Shown: positions 55,001 through 64,000, counted from the stretch's first letter. The stretch: 64,000 nt of DNA from Nocardioides albertanoniae (GCF_006716315.1 NZ_VFOV01000001.1:4790501-4854500); one strand, 5' to 3'. Notes: a model not told the origin generated them from the sequence alone. Numbers and translations: made by a program.

Positions 55001-56565
55001 GCGCGGGCCACGTCGGTGCCGTACTGCATCGGGTTCCAGCCCTCCGCGAACGGGCCCCGGTGCTCGGCGGTGCGGCCGGCGCGCATGATGTATTCCTCCA
55101 GCGCGCTGAGCAGCGCGTTGGCGGTCGGCGCGGAGTCGGCCAGCGGCATGTCCTTGAACCGGTTGGTCTCCGACGTGGTGTGCGGCAGCCACTTGAGCCA
55201 CTCGAACTCGTCGACCCAGTCGGGGTCGGCGAAGGCGACGGTGACGACCTCGTTGGGCGCGTGCAGACCGAAGAGCTGCACCGCGAGCCCACGCATCGCA
55301 TCGGCCGCCGGCCCGGAAGGACCGGCCACGCCGACCGAGCCCACCGCGGGCAGCGACTCGAGCAGCGGCACGTCGTCGACGTACTTGTAGCGCTCCATCA
55401 GCCGGTCGATGCGCTCGATGAACTCGGGCAGACCGTTCTGGTTGTCGCGCTCCGCGATCGAGTTGCGCGAAGGTGCCTGGGTGGTGCCGAGGCGTACGGC
55501 CAGGAAGTTCCAGTGCTCGGGGCGGCGGGTCCACAACCGCGGGCCGAGCTGCATCGCCTGCTCGAAGACCTCCGCGACCGGCGGGACCTCCTCGTTGCGG
55601 GCGAGCTCCTCCTCGGGCTTGCTGCGGTAGAAGACCTCTTCCAGCTTCTCGAACTGCCGCTCGAAGAGCTCGATCTCGTGATCCTGCTTCGCTCCGGCCT
55701 GGCGGTGCTGGTTGATGAAGTTGCCGACCGCCATCATCGGCGTCATCACGACCAGCAGCAGCGCACGCGTACGCCCGGTCATCGCGTAGATCGAGAGCGC
55801 CATGATGATCGGCGCGATCAGCACGAACCACGGGAAGAGCTTCTTCTGCATCTCGGTCGGCATCCACGGCGGCGGGTGCTCGGTGCCGGGGTAGCGCACG
55901 TCGACCCGCGGGCTGCGGTTGAAGAGCAGACCGCCGCCGCGCTCGAGCACCGGGTCTTCGACGGCCGAGACGTAGTCGGCCGAGAGCTGCATGACCAGGG
56001 TGGTGCTGCCGATGACGACCGGGGTGTCGGGCGCGAGGCGTACGCGGGAGAGCTGGGTGCCGTCGACGACGACACCGTTGGCCGAGTTGAGGTCGACCAG
56101 CTCGACGGCGCGATCGACCTCGATGCGGGCGTGCTTCTTGGAGACCATCGGGTCGGCGAGCACGATCTCGTTCTCCGGGCCACGGCCGATCGAGGCGTGA
56201 CCGGTGACCAGCGGGAAGGCCTGCCCGCGCACCGGACCGTCGATCGCCCGCAGCACGCCGACGCTCTTACGCCGCGAGCCGGTCGTCTCGGCGTCGGGGC
56301 CCAGGTTGACCACGGCTGCCGCGAACCCCGAGCCGATCGGTGCGTCACCGATGGGCACGTCGGGCTCGAGCGGCTCCATCCGCTCGGCGGTGGGCGGGGC
56401 GACGGCCAACGTCAGCACGTCGTGCTCACCGGCGATGATCGACCGCGCCGGGTCGGCATCGGCGATGTGGCGCGCTACGTCCCTCGCGGTCGCCGTCGAG
56501 TCAGCGGTGACGACCACATCCGCGGGTGCGACACCCGGCCGGTGCAGCGTGAGCTTGACCTTCAT
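52060..56565 (-). CDS. EssC/EccC-type secretion ATPase with N-terminal FHA domain
   Basis: A 1501-residue FtsK/SpoIIIE-family T7SS motor. N-terminal beta-rich region, then an FHA domain (about 105-195: GRG at 127-129, SKKH at 142-145, NSANG at 160-164), two membrane helices (about 245-290), and three ATPase domains with P-loop lysines at 718 (GTTGAGKS), 1045 (GSSGSGKS) and 1323 (GPPQSGKT). FHA before the membrane part is the layout of firmicute EssC, not of mycobacterial EccC. It is distinct from the eccC at 31335, so the locus has two motors. ATG start behind GGGAGACGAAGG. Confidence 0.93.
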   Translation of the reverse strand: MKVKLTLHRPGVAPADVVVTADSTATARDVARHIADADPARSIIAGEHDVLTLAVAPPTAERMEPLEPDVPIGDAPIGSGFAAAVVNLGPDAETTGSRRKSVGVLRAIDGPVRGQAFPLVTGHASIGRGPENEIVLADPMVSKKHARIEVDRAVELVDLNSANGVVVDGTQLSRVRLAPDTPVVIGSTTLVMQLSADYVSAVEDPVLERGGGLLFNRSPRVDVRYPGTEHPPPWMPTEMQKKLFPWFVLIAPIIMALSIYAMTGRTRALLLVVMTPMMAVGNFINQHRQAGAKQDHEIELFERQFEKLEEVFYRSKPEEELARNEEVPPVAEVFEQAMQLGPRLWTRRPEHWNFLAVRLGTTQAPSRNSIAERDNQNGLPEFIERIDRLMERYKYVDDVPLLESLPAVGSVGVAGPSGPAADAMRGLAVQLFGLHAPNEVVTVAFADPDWVDEFEWLKWLPHTTSETNRFKDMPLADSAPTANALLSALEEYIMRAGRTAEHRGPFAEGWNPMQYGTDVARAGDETNARVQVSIVVFVTNDAPVDRARLVQVLERGADVGVHAVFLSSTVEALPAVCRSFMDVSDGLERATVGLVRNGDLHEGVTIEGVSNAYMEMFAKRLAPVVDASTVVHDSSDLPNSVGFLSLVGNEVAEDPSSVVERWRQNNSIIDRSDRPRGRLKKAGNLRAIIGQGASDAMTLDLRTQGPHALVGGTTGAGKSEFLQAWVLGIASAHSPDRVTFLFVDYKGGSAFADCIELPHCVGLVTDLSPHLVRRALTSLKAELHYREHLFNRKKAKDLLELEKRQDPECPPALVLVIDEFAALAGEVPEFVDGVVDIAQRGRSLGIHLIMATQRPAGVIKDNLRANTNLRVALRMADETDSKDVVDDPIAGTFPPSIPGRGIAKTGPGRLTPFQSAYAGGWTRDDEVVTADVKVAELKFGSITEWEPERPPESDSHDEDLGPNDQKRVVTNLIRASDAAGLMTPRRPWLDDLATVVDMRDLPLEGDSQILLGLADIPERQQQNATYFVPDRDGSLLIFGSSGSGKSTLLRTIATAAGARPDLGAVKVYGLDFASGALGAIQRLPHVGSIIDGDDAERLQRLMRTLEREMDRRSELFAQASAANLSEYRELADKSMPRILLMIDNYPEFKKEWEIAAGRAPFYQSFMRVLGEGRPLGIHAVITADRSGSVPTAVFANIPRRVVMRLSDPSQYVLVGAPKDVLNEQSAPGRAVVDKAEVQLAVLGGTTNVAEQTKALDEVVEQLRAQGVEEVGEIGALPTKISSRDMPVQANGQPVFGIGDDTLEPRGFDPIGSFIITGPPQSGKTNALKALIESVERFDPEVKLFHLGSRRALLGDFRPWVRSATRPDDEKALVTELAEIVADESFPGRIMIVAEDMTHLADGPADRPMRALLQAINNSDHLFVGDADVSRAGGGSGVMGEWKSARQGIALKPDTYDGDTLFKVPFGKLKRTDFPAGRGIFVQAGRMVTMQMPVSSDSEGSA

Positions 56566-56632
56566 CCTTCGTCTCCCTCATGAGCCGAGTTAAGAGATTG
56601 CGCGAGCAGAGTCGCGATCGCCGGAGTCGCAG

Positions 56633-58054
56633 TCACCCGCGACGGACCAGTGCAGAGCGGTCGCCGAAGCGGATCATCGCTCCGACAGGAGCCACGACAG
56701 GCTCCCAGGCCTTCAGCCGACGGCTGGCGCCCTCGTGGATCACCACGGTGCCGTTGGTCGAGCCTCGGTCGGTGACCTCGACACCGTCGCCGCTGGGACG
56801 CAGCGACATGTGGGTCTTCGAGACCGAGACGTCGATGATCGAGACGGTGCGTGCACCGAGCGTGTTCTCCGTGAGCGCAGGGTCGCGGCCGACCAGCACC
56901 ACACCGGCGACCGGGATGCGCTCACCGGAGTCGACCTTGAGCATGACGCCGCTCGGACGGGGCTGCGCCGGTTGAGCCGGTTGGGCCGGCTGTCCGGGCT
57001 GTCCGGGTTGTCCGGGCTGGGCGGGCTGTCCGGGTTGGGCCGGAGGCTGCGGAAGGGGCGTACCGCTGCTGGTCACCGGACCGCCCGAGGTCGCCCCGGT
57101 GGGCGGCGGCGGGGTCGGGAGCGGAGTCTGCGGCTGAGGTGCCGGCGTCGGAGGTGTCGGCGTCGGGCTCGGAGGAGTCGGCGTGGGGGTCGGAGGCGGC
57201 GGGGTCACTCCGCGCGAGGGCGGGATCGCGGGGGCCACGGGCTTCGGCGCGGCCGGCCCGGACGACGGGGTGGCGAGCGAGCCACCCGGAGCGCCACCGT
57301 CGTCACCCTTCCCCTTCGGCCGGGAGACACCGAGCACGCCGGCGCTGACCCGCCCCGAGGGCCGGTAGCCGCCGGCCTGCTCGTTGGGCGTGCTGAGCGA
57401 GGGCAGCGACTTGCGCTCCGCGACGGGCTCGGCGGCGACGGTCTTGCGTGCGATGCGCATCCGCTTCTCGTCGTAGGGGTCGAGCCCTTCGCGTACGTCG
57501 ACGGTCCAGATGTCGGTGGCCTGGTCGTGCCAACCGCGATTGCGGTTCTCCTTGTTGAGCAGCGGCGAGATCAGGAAGACGATCGGGCCGACGACGACGA
57601 TCGAGGAGCCCCACACCACCAGCGCGCGGAGGAAAGCCTTGCCGAGCCCCGGGCGCTCGAGCGTCTTGACGTTGACGGAGCGGATGCCTGCGATCGACTT
57701 GCCTAGCGTGACCCCCTGACGACCGTGGAAGACGATCTGGAGCACGGCGAAGATCAGCGTCAGCAGCGTGGTGGCGGCAGCGGCGATCAGAGCCAGCAGG
57801 AAGTCGGGGTGGCTCAGGAAGCGCGAGAAGCCGAAGCGTCCCTGCACCAGCTTGAGCAGCAGCGGGACCGTGAAGACGAGATAAGGGATCTGCAGGAGCA
57901 GGTAGACGACGATGTCGACGCCCGACCCGAGGGCCCGGCGACCGAGAGGCGCATCCTTGAGCCCGAGCGAGGCGGCGTAGTCAGGATCGGGCTTTCCGTC
58001 AGCGGTGAGGCCTTCGATCTGGTCGACCTGCTCGGCGACCTCCCATATCTCCAC
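56633..58054 (-). CDS. RDD-domain membrane protein with C-terminal FHA domain
   Basis: A 473-residue protein: an RDD membrane domain (about 35-195, three or four helices, opening LGRRALGSGVDIVVY), a long Pro/Gly/Gln-rich linker with QPGQPAQPGQPGQ-type repeats, and an FHA domain at the C-terminus (about 385-473: VGRDP, SVSKTHMSL, DRGSTNGT). FHA domains bind phosphothreonine, so it may be recruited by the kinases of this locus. First gene of module B, 67 bases before the FHA-bearing ATPase. Confidence 0.88.
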   Translation of the reverse strand: MEIWEVAEQVDQIEGLTADGKPDPDYAASLGLKDAPLGRRALGSGVDIVVYLLLQIPYLVFTVPLLLKLVQGRFGFSRFLSHPDFLLALIAAAATTLLTLIFAVLQIVFHGRQGVTLGKSIAGIRSVNVKTLERPGLGKAFLRALVVWGSSIVVVGPIVFLISPLLNKENRNRGWHDQATDIWTVDVREGLDPYDEKRMRIARKTVAAEPVAERKSLPSLSTPNEQAGGYRPSGRVSAGVLGVSRPKGKGDDGGAPGGSLATPSSGPAAPKPVAPAIPPSRGVTPPPPTPTPTPPSPTPTPPTPAPQPQTPLPTPPPPTGATSGGPVTSSGTPLPQPPAQPGQPAQPGQPGQPGQPAQPAQPAQPRPSGVMLKVDSGERIPVAGVVLVGRDPALTENTLGARTVSIIDVSVSKTHMSLRPSGDGVEVTDRGSTNGTVVIHEGASRRLKAWEPVVAPVGAMIRFGDRSALVRRG

Positions 58055-58180
58055 CGCTAGAGCTCCTCACGCCCGATGTCCGAGTCCCGATATGCGAGTA
58101 CTGCGGCGCTGAATCGACAACGCCAGAAGGCTACCGGACTGTCCCGGCCCGGGCGCGATGGTGTCTGGCAGGATCGAGGT

Positions 58181-59065
58181 ATGTCAACACCGTTGGAGCC
58201 TTCCGCGAGTCCCGAGCAGATCGTCTTCTCCGACGGAACCACGGCAGACCTCGTACGCAAGGACGACGGGTGGGTCATCCAGATCGACGGCGTCGCGCAG
58301 TCCCACGTGGGCGATCCCGCACAGCCGCCGAAGCTCGCCTCGATCCGGTGGATGCTGGCAGCGCTCGGTGATCGTGCGCCGCGCAGGGCCGCCCACCTGG
58401 GCGGAGCGCTGCTGGCGCTTCCGCGTGCGGTCGCACACCGGTGGCCCGAGTCGGCGCAGACGGTGGTCGAGCTCGAGCCCGCGCTCGTCGAGCTCACCCG
58501 GTCACGATTTCCGCTGCCCACCGGCATCACCATGGAGACGGCCGAGGCACGCTCGTGGCTCGAGGCCAACCCGGGGAGCGAGCACGACGCCATCGTCATC
58601 GACATCTTCGTCGGCAACCGGATCCCACCAGCGTTCACGTCGCTGGAGTGCATGGACGCGGCGCGCGCCGCCCTGAGCGCGCAGGGCCGGCTGGTGCTCA
58701 ACTCCGTCGCCGGCCCCGACCTGCTCTTCACCCGGCGAGAGCTCGCCACGCTGCGTACGCTCTTCGAGCATGTGGCGATGATCGTGCAGGGCTCCGCGCT
58801 GGCCGGCGCGAGGTTCGGCAACGCGACGCTGATCGCCTCGGACTCCCCGATCGATGCCGCGCCGATCCGGTCCGCGATCGCGGGCGACCCCTCGATGGGT
58901 GCGCTGGTGACCGACATCGACCCGATCATCGACGGAGCCGCCCCGATCCGTGACGCCGACGAGCTCTGGTCGCCGGTGCCGAACCTGCCCGATGCGAGCG
59001 CCGCACTGAAGCTCCTCGAACAGGCCCGCCAGGCGGTCGAGACGCTCCGCCCACCGCGCACCTGA
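58181..59065 (+). CDS. Spermidine-synthase-like SAM-binding protein
   Basis: A 294-residue Rossmann-fold protein of the spermidine synthase/methyltransferase type. The SAM-site segments are RAAHLGGALLALPRAVAHRW (degenerate glycine motif), VVELEPALVELTRSRF (acidic residue for the ribose) and DAIVIDIFVGNRIP. The conserved catalytic residues of true spermidine synthases are not evident, as in many actinobacterial fused-type homologues whose role is unknown. ATG 58181; divergent from the RDD-FHA gene. Confidence 0.78.
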   Translation: MSTPLEPSASPEQIVFSDGTTADLVRKDDGWVIQIDGVAQSHVGDPAQPPKLASIRWMLAALGDRAPRRAAHLGGALLALPRAVAHRWPESAQTVVELEPALVELTRSRFPLPTGITMETAEARSWLEANPGSEHDAIVIDIFVGNRIPPAFTSLECMDAARAALSAQGRLVLNSVAGPDLLFTRRELATLRTLFEHVAMIVQGSALAGARFGNATLIASDSPIDAAPIRSAIAGDPSMGALVTDIDPIIDGAAPIRDADELWSPVPNLPDASAALKLLEQARQAVETLRPPRT

Positions 59066-59302
59066 GCCCAGAATGCCCTTTGTCTAGCGAGATTCGGCCC
59101 TATCGCTCGGCAGATACCCCGATAGGCGTCAACAGGCATTCCTTTTACCGAAACCGGCTTGTAACGTTCAAACAACCTGCTCGCGACTTAGGAGCGGGAT
59201 GCTTCTGCTGCATGGCTTCGGGGCCGTGGGTGCTGGGCACTCGAGGATCGGAGACATGCGTTCACTGATGATGCACGCCTATCCGTTGTAGGGGGGACCT
59301 CG

Positions 59303-59476
59303 ATGGAAACACTCACCGCGACCGAACCTGAGGCCAACACCGCCATCCAGCATGGCTACAGCCTCAAGTTCCGCCACGCCAGCGCCCTGACCAAGCTCAT
59401 GGAGGAGCGACAGGACCTGCGTGGCGTTCACGTGTTCGCCGACTTCGTCGACGACTCGGTCCGCTGGTCTGCTTGA
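59303..59476 (+). CDS. Small orphan protein of 57 residues
   Basis: ATG 59303 is preceded by AGGGGGGACC and the frame runs to TGA at 59474-59476, encoding METLTATEPEANTAIQHGYS and onward to DFVDDSVRWSA. It has no signal peptide, membrane helix or cysteine. Codon use is strongly G/C-ending. A clear hairpin terminator follows 35 bases later, and about 170 bases of leader precede it, so it looks like a single-gene unit. Not recognised. Confidence 0.7.
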   Translation: METLTATEPEANTAIQHGYSLKFRHASALTKLMEERQDLRGVHVFADFVDDSVRWSA

Positions 59477-59511
59477 TCGGCAATCACTGAGGGATCGACG
59501 ATCCCAGCGGG

Positions 59512-59537
59512 AGGCCCGGCCGACGACGGCCGGGCCT
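59512..59537. terminator. Terminator of the small protein gene / amidohydrolase
   Basis: An 11-bp perfect stem (59512-59522 with 59527-59537), loop ACGA, between the small plus-strand gene and the stop of the convergent amidohydrolase gene. Confidence 0.8.
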
Positions 59538-59562
59538 TCGCCATTTCTCCGCGGCCTGCTTC

Positions 59563-61056
59563 TCAGGCCCGCTGGTGGACGATCCGCCCGCCCACAGTGG
59601 TCAGCGCGACCCCGCCGTGCGAGATCGCGGCCAGGTCGGCGACAGAGGCGCTGAGTGGGTCGACGTCGACCACGGCCAGGTCGCCGATGGAACCGACCCC
59701 GACGCTCGGCTGCCCGTCGACCGACGCCGCCAGCGCCTCCTGAGCGGTCAGCGCCTGCTCGGGATGCCAGGCCGTCTTGCCATCACGCGAACGCCCGACA
59801 GCCGTCGCGATGGCCAGCCACGGGTCGAGCGGAGCGACCGGCGCGTCCGAGCCGAGCACGATCTCGACCCCGGCGTCGAGCATCCAGCGGGTCGCGAAGC
59901 AGCGGTCCTCGCGCCCCGGCCAGAGCCCCTCGGTCATCTCCCGGTCGTCGAGGATGTGCGCCGGCTGGACCGATGCGGTGATCCCGAGACGAGCCATCAC
60001 CGCCAGGTCTGCGCGCCGCACCAGCTGAGCGTGCTCGATCCGCCCCCGCGCCCCCGTCTCCGCGTACGCCGCCAGCGCCTCGGAGACCGCACGGTCACCG
60101 ATCGCGTGCGTGGACACGTCGAGGCCGGCCGCGTGCGCCTTGCCGAGCAGCCCCCTGAGCTCGTCGGGCGACTGGTTGGGCGCACCGTGGCTCTCCGGGT
60201 CGTCGGCGTACGGGTCACAGCACCACGCGGTGCGGGTGCCGAGCGAGCCGTCGCTGATGATCTTCAGCGGCCCCATCGTCAGGCGGTCCTCATAGGGCAG
60301 CAGCGGGTCTCCGGTGCGCAGCCCCTCGGCGATCGCGTCCTCCACCTGGTCGGCGTACGTCGAGACCCGGATGCGCAGCAGGTCGCAGCCGGACAGCCAC
60401 CGGGTGCGCCAGTCGTCGAGGCGGACGCCGACCTCGAAGTCGGTCATCCCGACCACACCGAGCGCGGCGGTGCGGGTCAGCATCCGACGGTAGGCCGACG
60501 GCCTGCTCCCGGTAGCCTCGAAGAGCTCCGCGACCCGCGGGTAGGCCTGATACCACTCCACCTCCTGCACCATGTCGTCGCGACGAGGCAGGTCGACGGC
60601 GTCGAGCGCGGCGGTGTTGAGCCAGGCGTGGTGGAAGTCGTGGTTGACCAGGATCGCGGGCACTCCGCCGGTGACCGAGTCGAGCTCGGCGACGGTGCCC
60701 CAGCGGTCCCACGTGCCGGCCGAATGACCCATCCCGACGATCGCCTCGCCCGGCTCGACATCCGGCGCGGCGGCCGCGACCAGCGCCAGCGCCTCGGCGG
60801 GCGAACGGGTGCCGCGCAGGTCGAGTCGGCTGGCGCCCAGGGTCCACTGGGCGAGGTGGGTGTGGGCGTCCCACAACCCCGGCACGAGCCACCGGCCGCC
60901 GGCGTCGTAGACCTCGGCCCCGACCGGTCTGGACAGACGTTCTCCGACCTTGGTGACCACACCGTCGACGACGAGGACGTCAACAACTCCAGCGGGCACG
61001 ACGGCCCGCGGCGAGAGCGGAACGATGCGTACGTTCCGGAGGAGAAGGTCGGGCAT
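59563..61056 (-). CDS. Amidohydrolase family protein (YtcJ-like)
   Basis: A 497-residue metal-dependent hydrolase of the amidohydrolase superfamily, YtcJ/LAF3 group (N-substituted formamide or amide substrates). Metal and catalytic motifs in order: DAHTHL (about 64-69), STHAIGD, RIEHAQ and GSDAPV. The N- and C-terminal beta-sandwich pieces (LLLRNVRIVPL; GDLAVVDVDPL) are both present, so the protein is complete. No signal peptide. Substrate unknown. Confidence 0.88.
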   Translation of the reverse strand: MPDLLLRNVRIVPLSPRAVVPAGVVDVLVVDGVVTKVGERLSRPVGAEVYDAGGRWLVPGLWDAHTHLAQWTLGASRLDLRGTRSPAEALALVAAAAPDVEPGEAIVGMGHSAGTWDRWGTVAELDSVTGGVPAILVNHDFHHAWLNTAALDAVDLPRRDDMVQEVEWYQAYPRVAELFEATGSRPSAYRRMLTRTAALGVVGMTDFEVGVRLDDWRTRWLSGCDLLRIRVSTYADQVEDAIAEGLRTGDPLLPYEDRLTMGPLKIISDGSLGTRTAWCCDPYADDPESHGAPNQSPDELRGLLGKAHAAGLDVSTHAIGDRAVSEALAAYAETGARGRIEHAQLVRRADLAVMARLGITASVQPAHILDDREMTEGLWPGREDRCFATRWMLDAGVEIVLGSDAPVAPLDPWLAIATAVGRSRDGKTAWHPEQALTAQEALAASVDGQPSVGVGSIGDLAVVDVDPLSASVADLAAISHGGVALTTVGGRIVHQRA

Positions 61057-61140
61057 GAATAGACGATAAGGACAAAGTCGTCCGCACGCGAGTCCCGTCC
61101 AGCAATTGTCGTGCGTGTCACCCGCGGCGACGGGACGAAG

Positions 61141-62688
<1,548 letters not shown>

Positions 62689-62871
62689 GCGGCGACTCTA
62701 CGACCTCGGCGCCCGTTCGGACGCCGAAAACCTGCGGCATACCGGCGCGTGTCCATCGGGTCGGCGGACGACGGAGCAGGCGTGCCTCCGGACGGTGGGT
62801 GGCGGGCGCTCTCCTCTCGGCAGCCGTACACCTGTGTGGGGAATTGCGGCGAGGGCGATACAGTCACGAGG

Positions 62872-63165
62872 GTGATCTTCAAGCGTGTCGGCGACTCTCG
62901 CCCCTACCCTGACCATGGTCTCTCGACCAAGGGGTGGGCCGCGCTGCCTCCTCGGACGGTCCGTCTCGACGAGCTGGTGACCACGAAGGACACCCTCCAG
63001 CTGGTGGCTCTGCTCAACGAGGACTCGACGTTCTTCGGCGACCTCTTCGCCCATGTCGTGGAGTGGAACGGCGAGCTCTACCTCGAGGACGGCCTCCACC
63101 GAGCCCTGCGCGCCGCGCTCCAGCAGCGCAACGTGCTCCACGCCCGCGTGCACAGCCTCGGATAG
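62872..63165 (+). CDS. Small conserved actinobacterial protein, ParB-like motif
   Basis: A 97-residue protein from GTG 62872 (VIFKRVGDSRPYPDHG). Conserved in actinobacteria and sometimes labelled a VapB-type antitoxin, but no VapC toxin gene is adjacent. DSTFFGDLFAHVVEW and YLEDGLHRALRAAL end in a DGxHR-like motif reminiscent of the ParB/Srx fold. It lies 25 bases before the LytR_C protein gene, so the two are co-transcribed. Role unknown. Confidence 0.72.
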   Translation: MIFKRVGDSRPYPDHGLSTKGWAALPPRTVRLDELVTTKDTLQLVALLNEDSTFFGDLFAHVVEWNGELYLEDGLHRALRAALQQRNVLHARVHSLG

Positions 63166-63190
63166 CTCCTCAACCGTTAGGCTCGGCGAC

Positions 63191-63706
63191 ATGCTCGACT
63201 CGGCCCTCACTGGACTTCGTACGTTCATCATCCTGGCCGTCCTGGTCGTGGCGGTCGCTCTGGCCGGCGTGTGGGGATGGAAGTCGATGACCGCACCCTT
63301 CCCGCAGAAGGTCGACGTGGGGCCGTGCGTGGACACCCCGGTCAAGAAGGGCTCCACCGTCTACCCGTCGCAGGTCGTGGTCACCGTGCTCAACGCGAGC
63401 ACGCGGGCCGGGCTCGCCAACCGGGCCATCACCGACCTGGTCGACGAGGGCTTCGTCAAGGGTGGCACCGGCAACGCGCCCCGAGGCACCAAGCTGCGCA
63501 CCGTCGAGGTGTGGGCGCCCGACAAGGACGCTCCCTCGGCCGCGCTCGTCGCGAGCTGGCTCGGCGACGCGAAGATCGTCGAGACCAAGACCGACCGCCC
63601 CGGCATCGTCGTCGTCACCGGCGAGAAGTTCCCCGAGGTCAAGGGCGGCGAGCAGACCGTCAAGGCCAAGGCCGACGGGCAGATCTGCAGCCCGCCGGTC
63701 GAGTGA
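63191..63706 (+). CDS. LytR_C-domain membrane protein
   Basis: A 171-residue protein with one N-terminal membrane helix (TFIILAVLVVAVALAGVW, about 12-29) and an extracytoplasmic LytR_C domain (about 60-165), with VVVTVLNASTRAGLANRAITDLV and the C-terminal PGIVVVTG. LytR_C domains occur at the end of LCP wall-polymer ligases or alone, and may bind envelope glycans. Downstream of the small ParB-like gene. Confidence 0.85.
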   Translation: MLDSALTGLRTFIILAVLVVAVALAGVWGWKSMTAPFPQKVDVGPCVDTPVKKGSTVYPSQVVVTVLNASTRAGLANRAITDLVDEGFVKGGTGNAPRGTKLRTVEVWAPDKDAPSAALVASWLGDAKIVETKTDRPGIVVVTGEKFPEVKGGEQTVKAKADGQICSPPVE

Positions 63707-63721
63707 TGCGTACGCCTCCGC

Positions 63722-64000
63722 TCAGCGCAGCCAGCCGGCCAGGCGTCCCTTCCGGCTGACCACCTCGAGCCGGCGCTCGGCCTGCTCACGCAGGTCGCGG
63801 GGCACGACGACCAGGATGACGTCGCGGGCACGGAGCACGGTGGTCGGCTCGGGCACCCGGGTCTCGCCGTCGCGGATCAGCAGCGAGACCGACGCTCCTC
63901 GCGGCAGCCGAAGCTCCCCGACCTCGACGCCGTGCATGCGTGACTCCCGTGGGATCCGGAGCTGGATCAGGTCGGCCGCGATCTGCTCCAACGGGGCCAC
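63722..64000 (-). CDS. C-terminal TrkA_C domain of a cation/proton antiporter-type protein (5' end outside window)
   Basis: The last 92 residues of a longer protein. MHGVEVGELRLPRGASVSLL and TVLRARDVILVVVPRDL are the typical RCK/TrkA_C regulatory domain found at the end of potassium/proton antiporters (CvrA/NhaP2 type). The membrane part would be to the right of the window, so the transporter assignment is inferred. It converges on the LytR_C gene. Confidence 0.72.
   Translation of the reverse strand: MAPLEQIAADLIQLRIPRESRMHGVEVGELRLPRGASVSLLIRDGETRVPEPTTVLRARDVILVVVPRDLREQAERRLEVVSRKGRLAGWLR

Noticed and set aside
52048..56583. Very long plus-strand open frame (about 1500 codons) opposite the EssC-like ATPase gene
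   Set aside because: Arg/Asp/Gly-rich composition without domains; an antisense artefact of high-GC codon bias. The minus-strand frame has clear FHA and P-loop motifs.
24907..58054. An eccE gene within the T7SS locus
   Set aside because: None of the membrane proteins in the locus shows a convincing EccE layout; the unknown membrane proteins have four to eight helices and no known domain.
59080..59268. Open frame of 62 codons upstream of the 57-residue gene
   Set aside because: No ribosome-binding site and irregular composition; it overlaps the presumed leader.

Overview
The window is high-GC DNA from an actinobacterium. A member of the Nocardioidaceae (Nocardioides-like) fits best, but the genus is inferred from gene content and not proven. 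Lineage markers are a WhiB protein, a PonA2-type PBP with a PASTA domain, a mycothiol-dependent-type enzyme, a deazaflavin (F420)-type nitroreductase, DUF5063 beside recR, and actinobacterial type VII secretion (T7SS) genes. There are 59 protein genes (two cut by the window ends), one SRP RNA and two tRNAs. Many same-strand neighbours overlap by ATGA, GTGA or TGATG, so they are probably translationally coupled.

Region 1 (1-13.9 kb) closely follows the Mycobacterium tuberculosis order Rv3671c-Rv3683: marP, a CoA-pyrophosphatase-type Nudix gene, a TlpA-like lipoprotein, nth, crp, a metallo-beta-lactamase-fold hydrolase, (an extra Nudix gene), ridA, a DUF4177 gene, (a maleylpyruvate-isomerase-type gene), two ArsA/Get3-like ATPases, whiB4, ponA2 and a metallophosphoesterase. 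This is a cell-envelope, redox and acid-stress block. A good CRP box lies in front of crp.

Region 2 (13.98-17.7 kb) holds tRNA-Pro(CGG), a redox group (azoreductase with a divergent HxlR regulator, a DsbA/FrnE-like protein, a Ddn-like protein), a membrane protein and an unusual 21-bp repeat array. Region 3 (17.7-24.9 kb) is a minus-strand run dnaX-ybaB-recR-DUF5063-ask-asd, followed by SRP RNA and tRNA-Ser(GGA). The aspartokinase carries four ACT domains because a 171-residue unit is duplicated.

Region 4 (24.9-58.1 kb) is a large T7SS locus in two modules. Module A has mycP-eccB-eccD, an Esx pair, a second eccD and a three-ATPase eccC, followed by two membrane receptor-like Ser/Thr kinases with FG-GAP ectodomains (one intact, one degenerate). 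Module B has an RDD-FHA membrane protein, an FHA-bearing EssC-like ATPase, a membrane protein, three Esx genes encoding the same protein, a fourth WXG100-like gene and an effector-like protein with a cassette of unknown genes in visibly less GC-rich DNA (about 44.3-51 kb). A reasonable reading is a kinase/FHA-regulated secretion locus with a variable effector zone. Lipoproteins and an orphan solute-binding protein sit between the modules.

Region 5 (58.2-64 kb) holds a spermidine-synthase-like protein, a 57-residue orphan protein, an amidohydrolase, a HerA-like ATPase, a small conserved protein, a LytR_C-domain protein and the C-terminal end of an antiporter-type TrkA_C protein.
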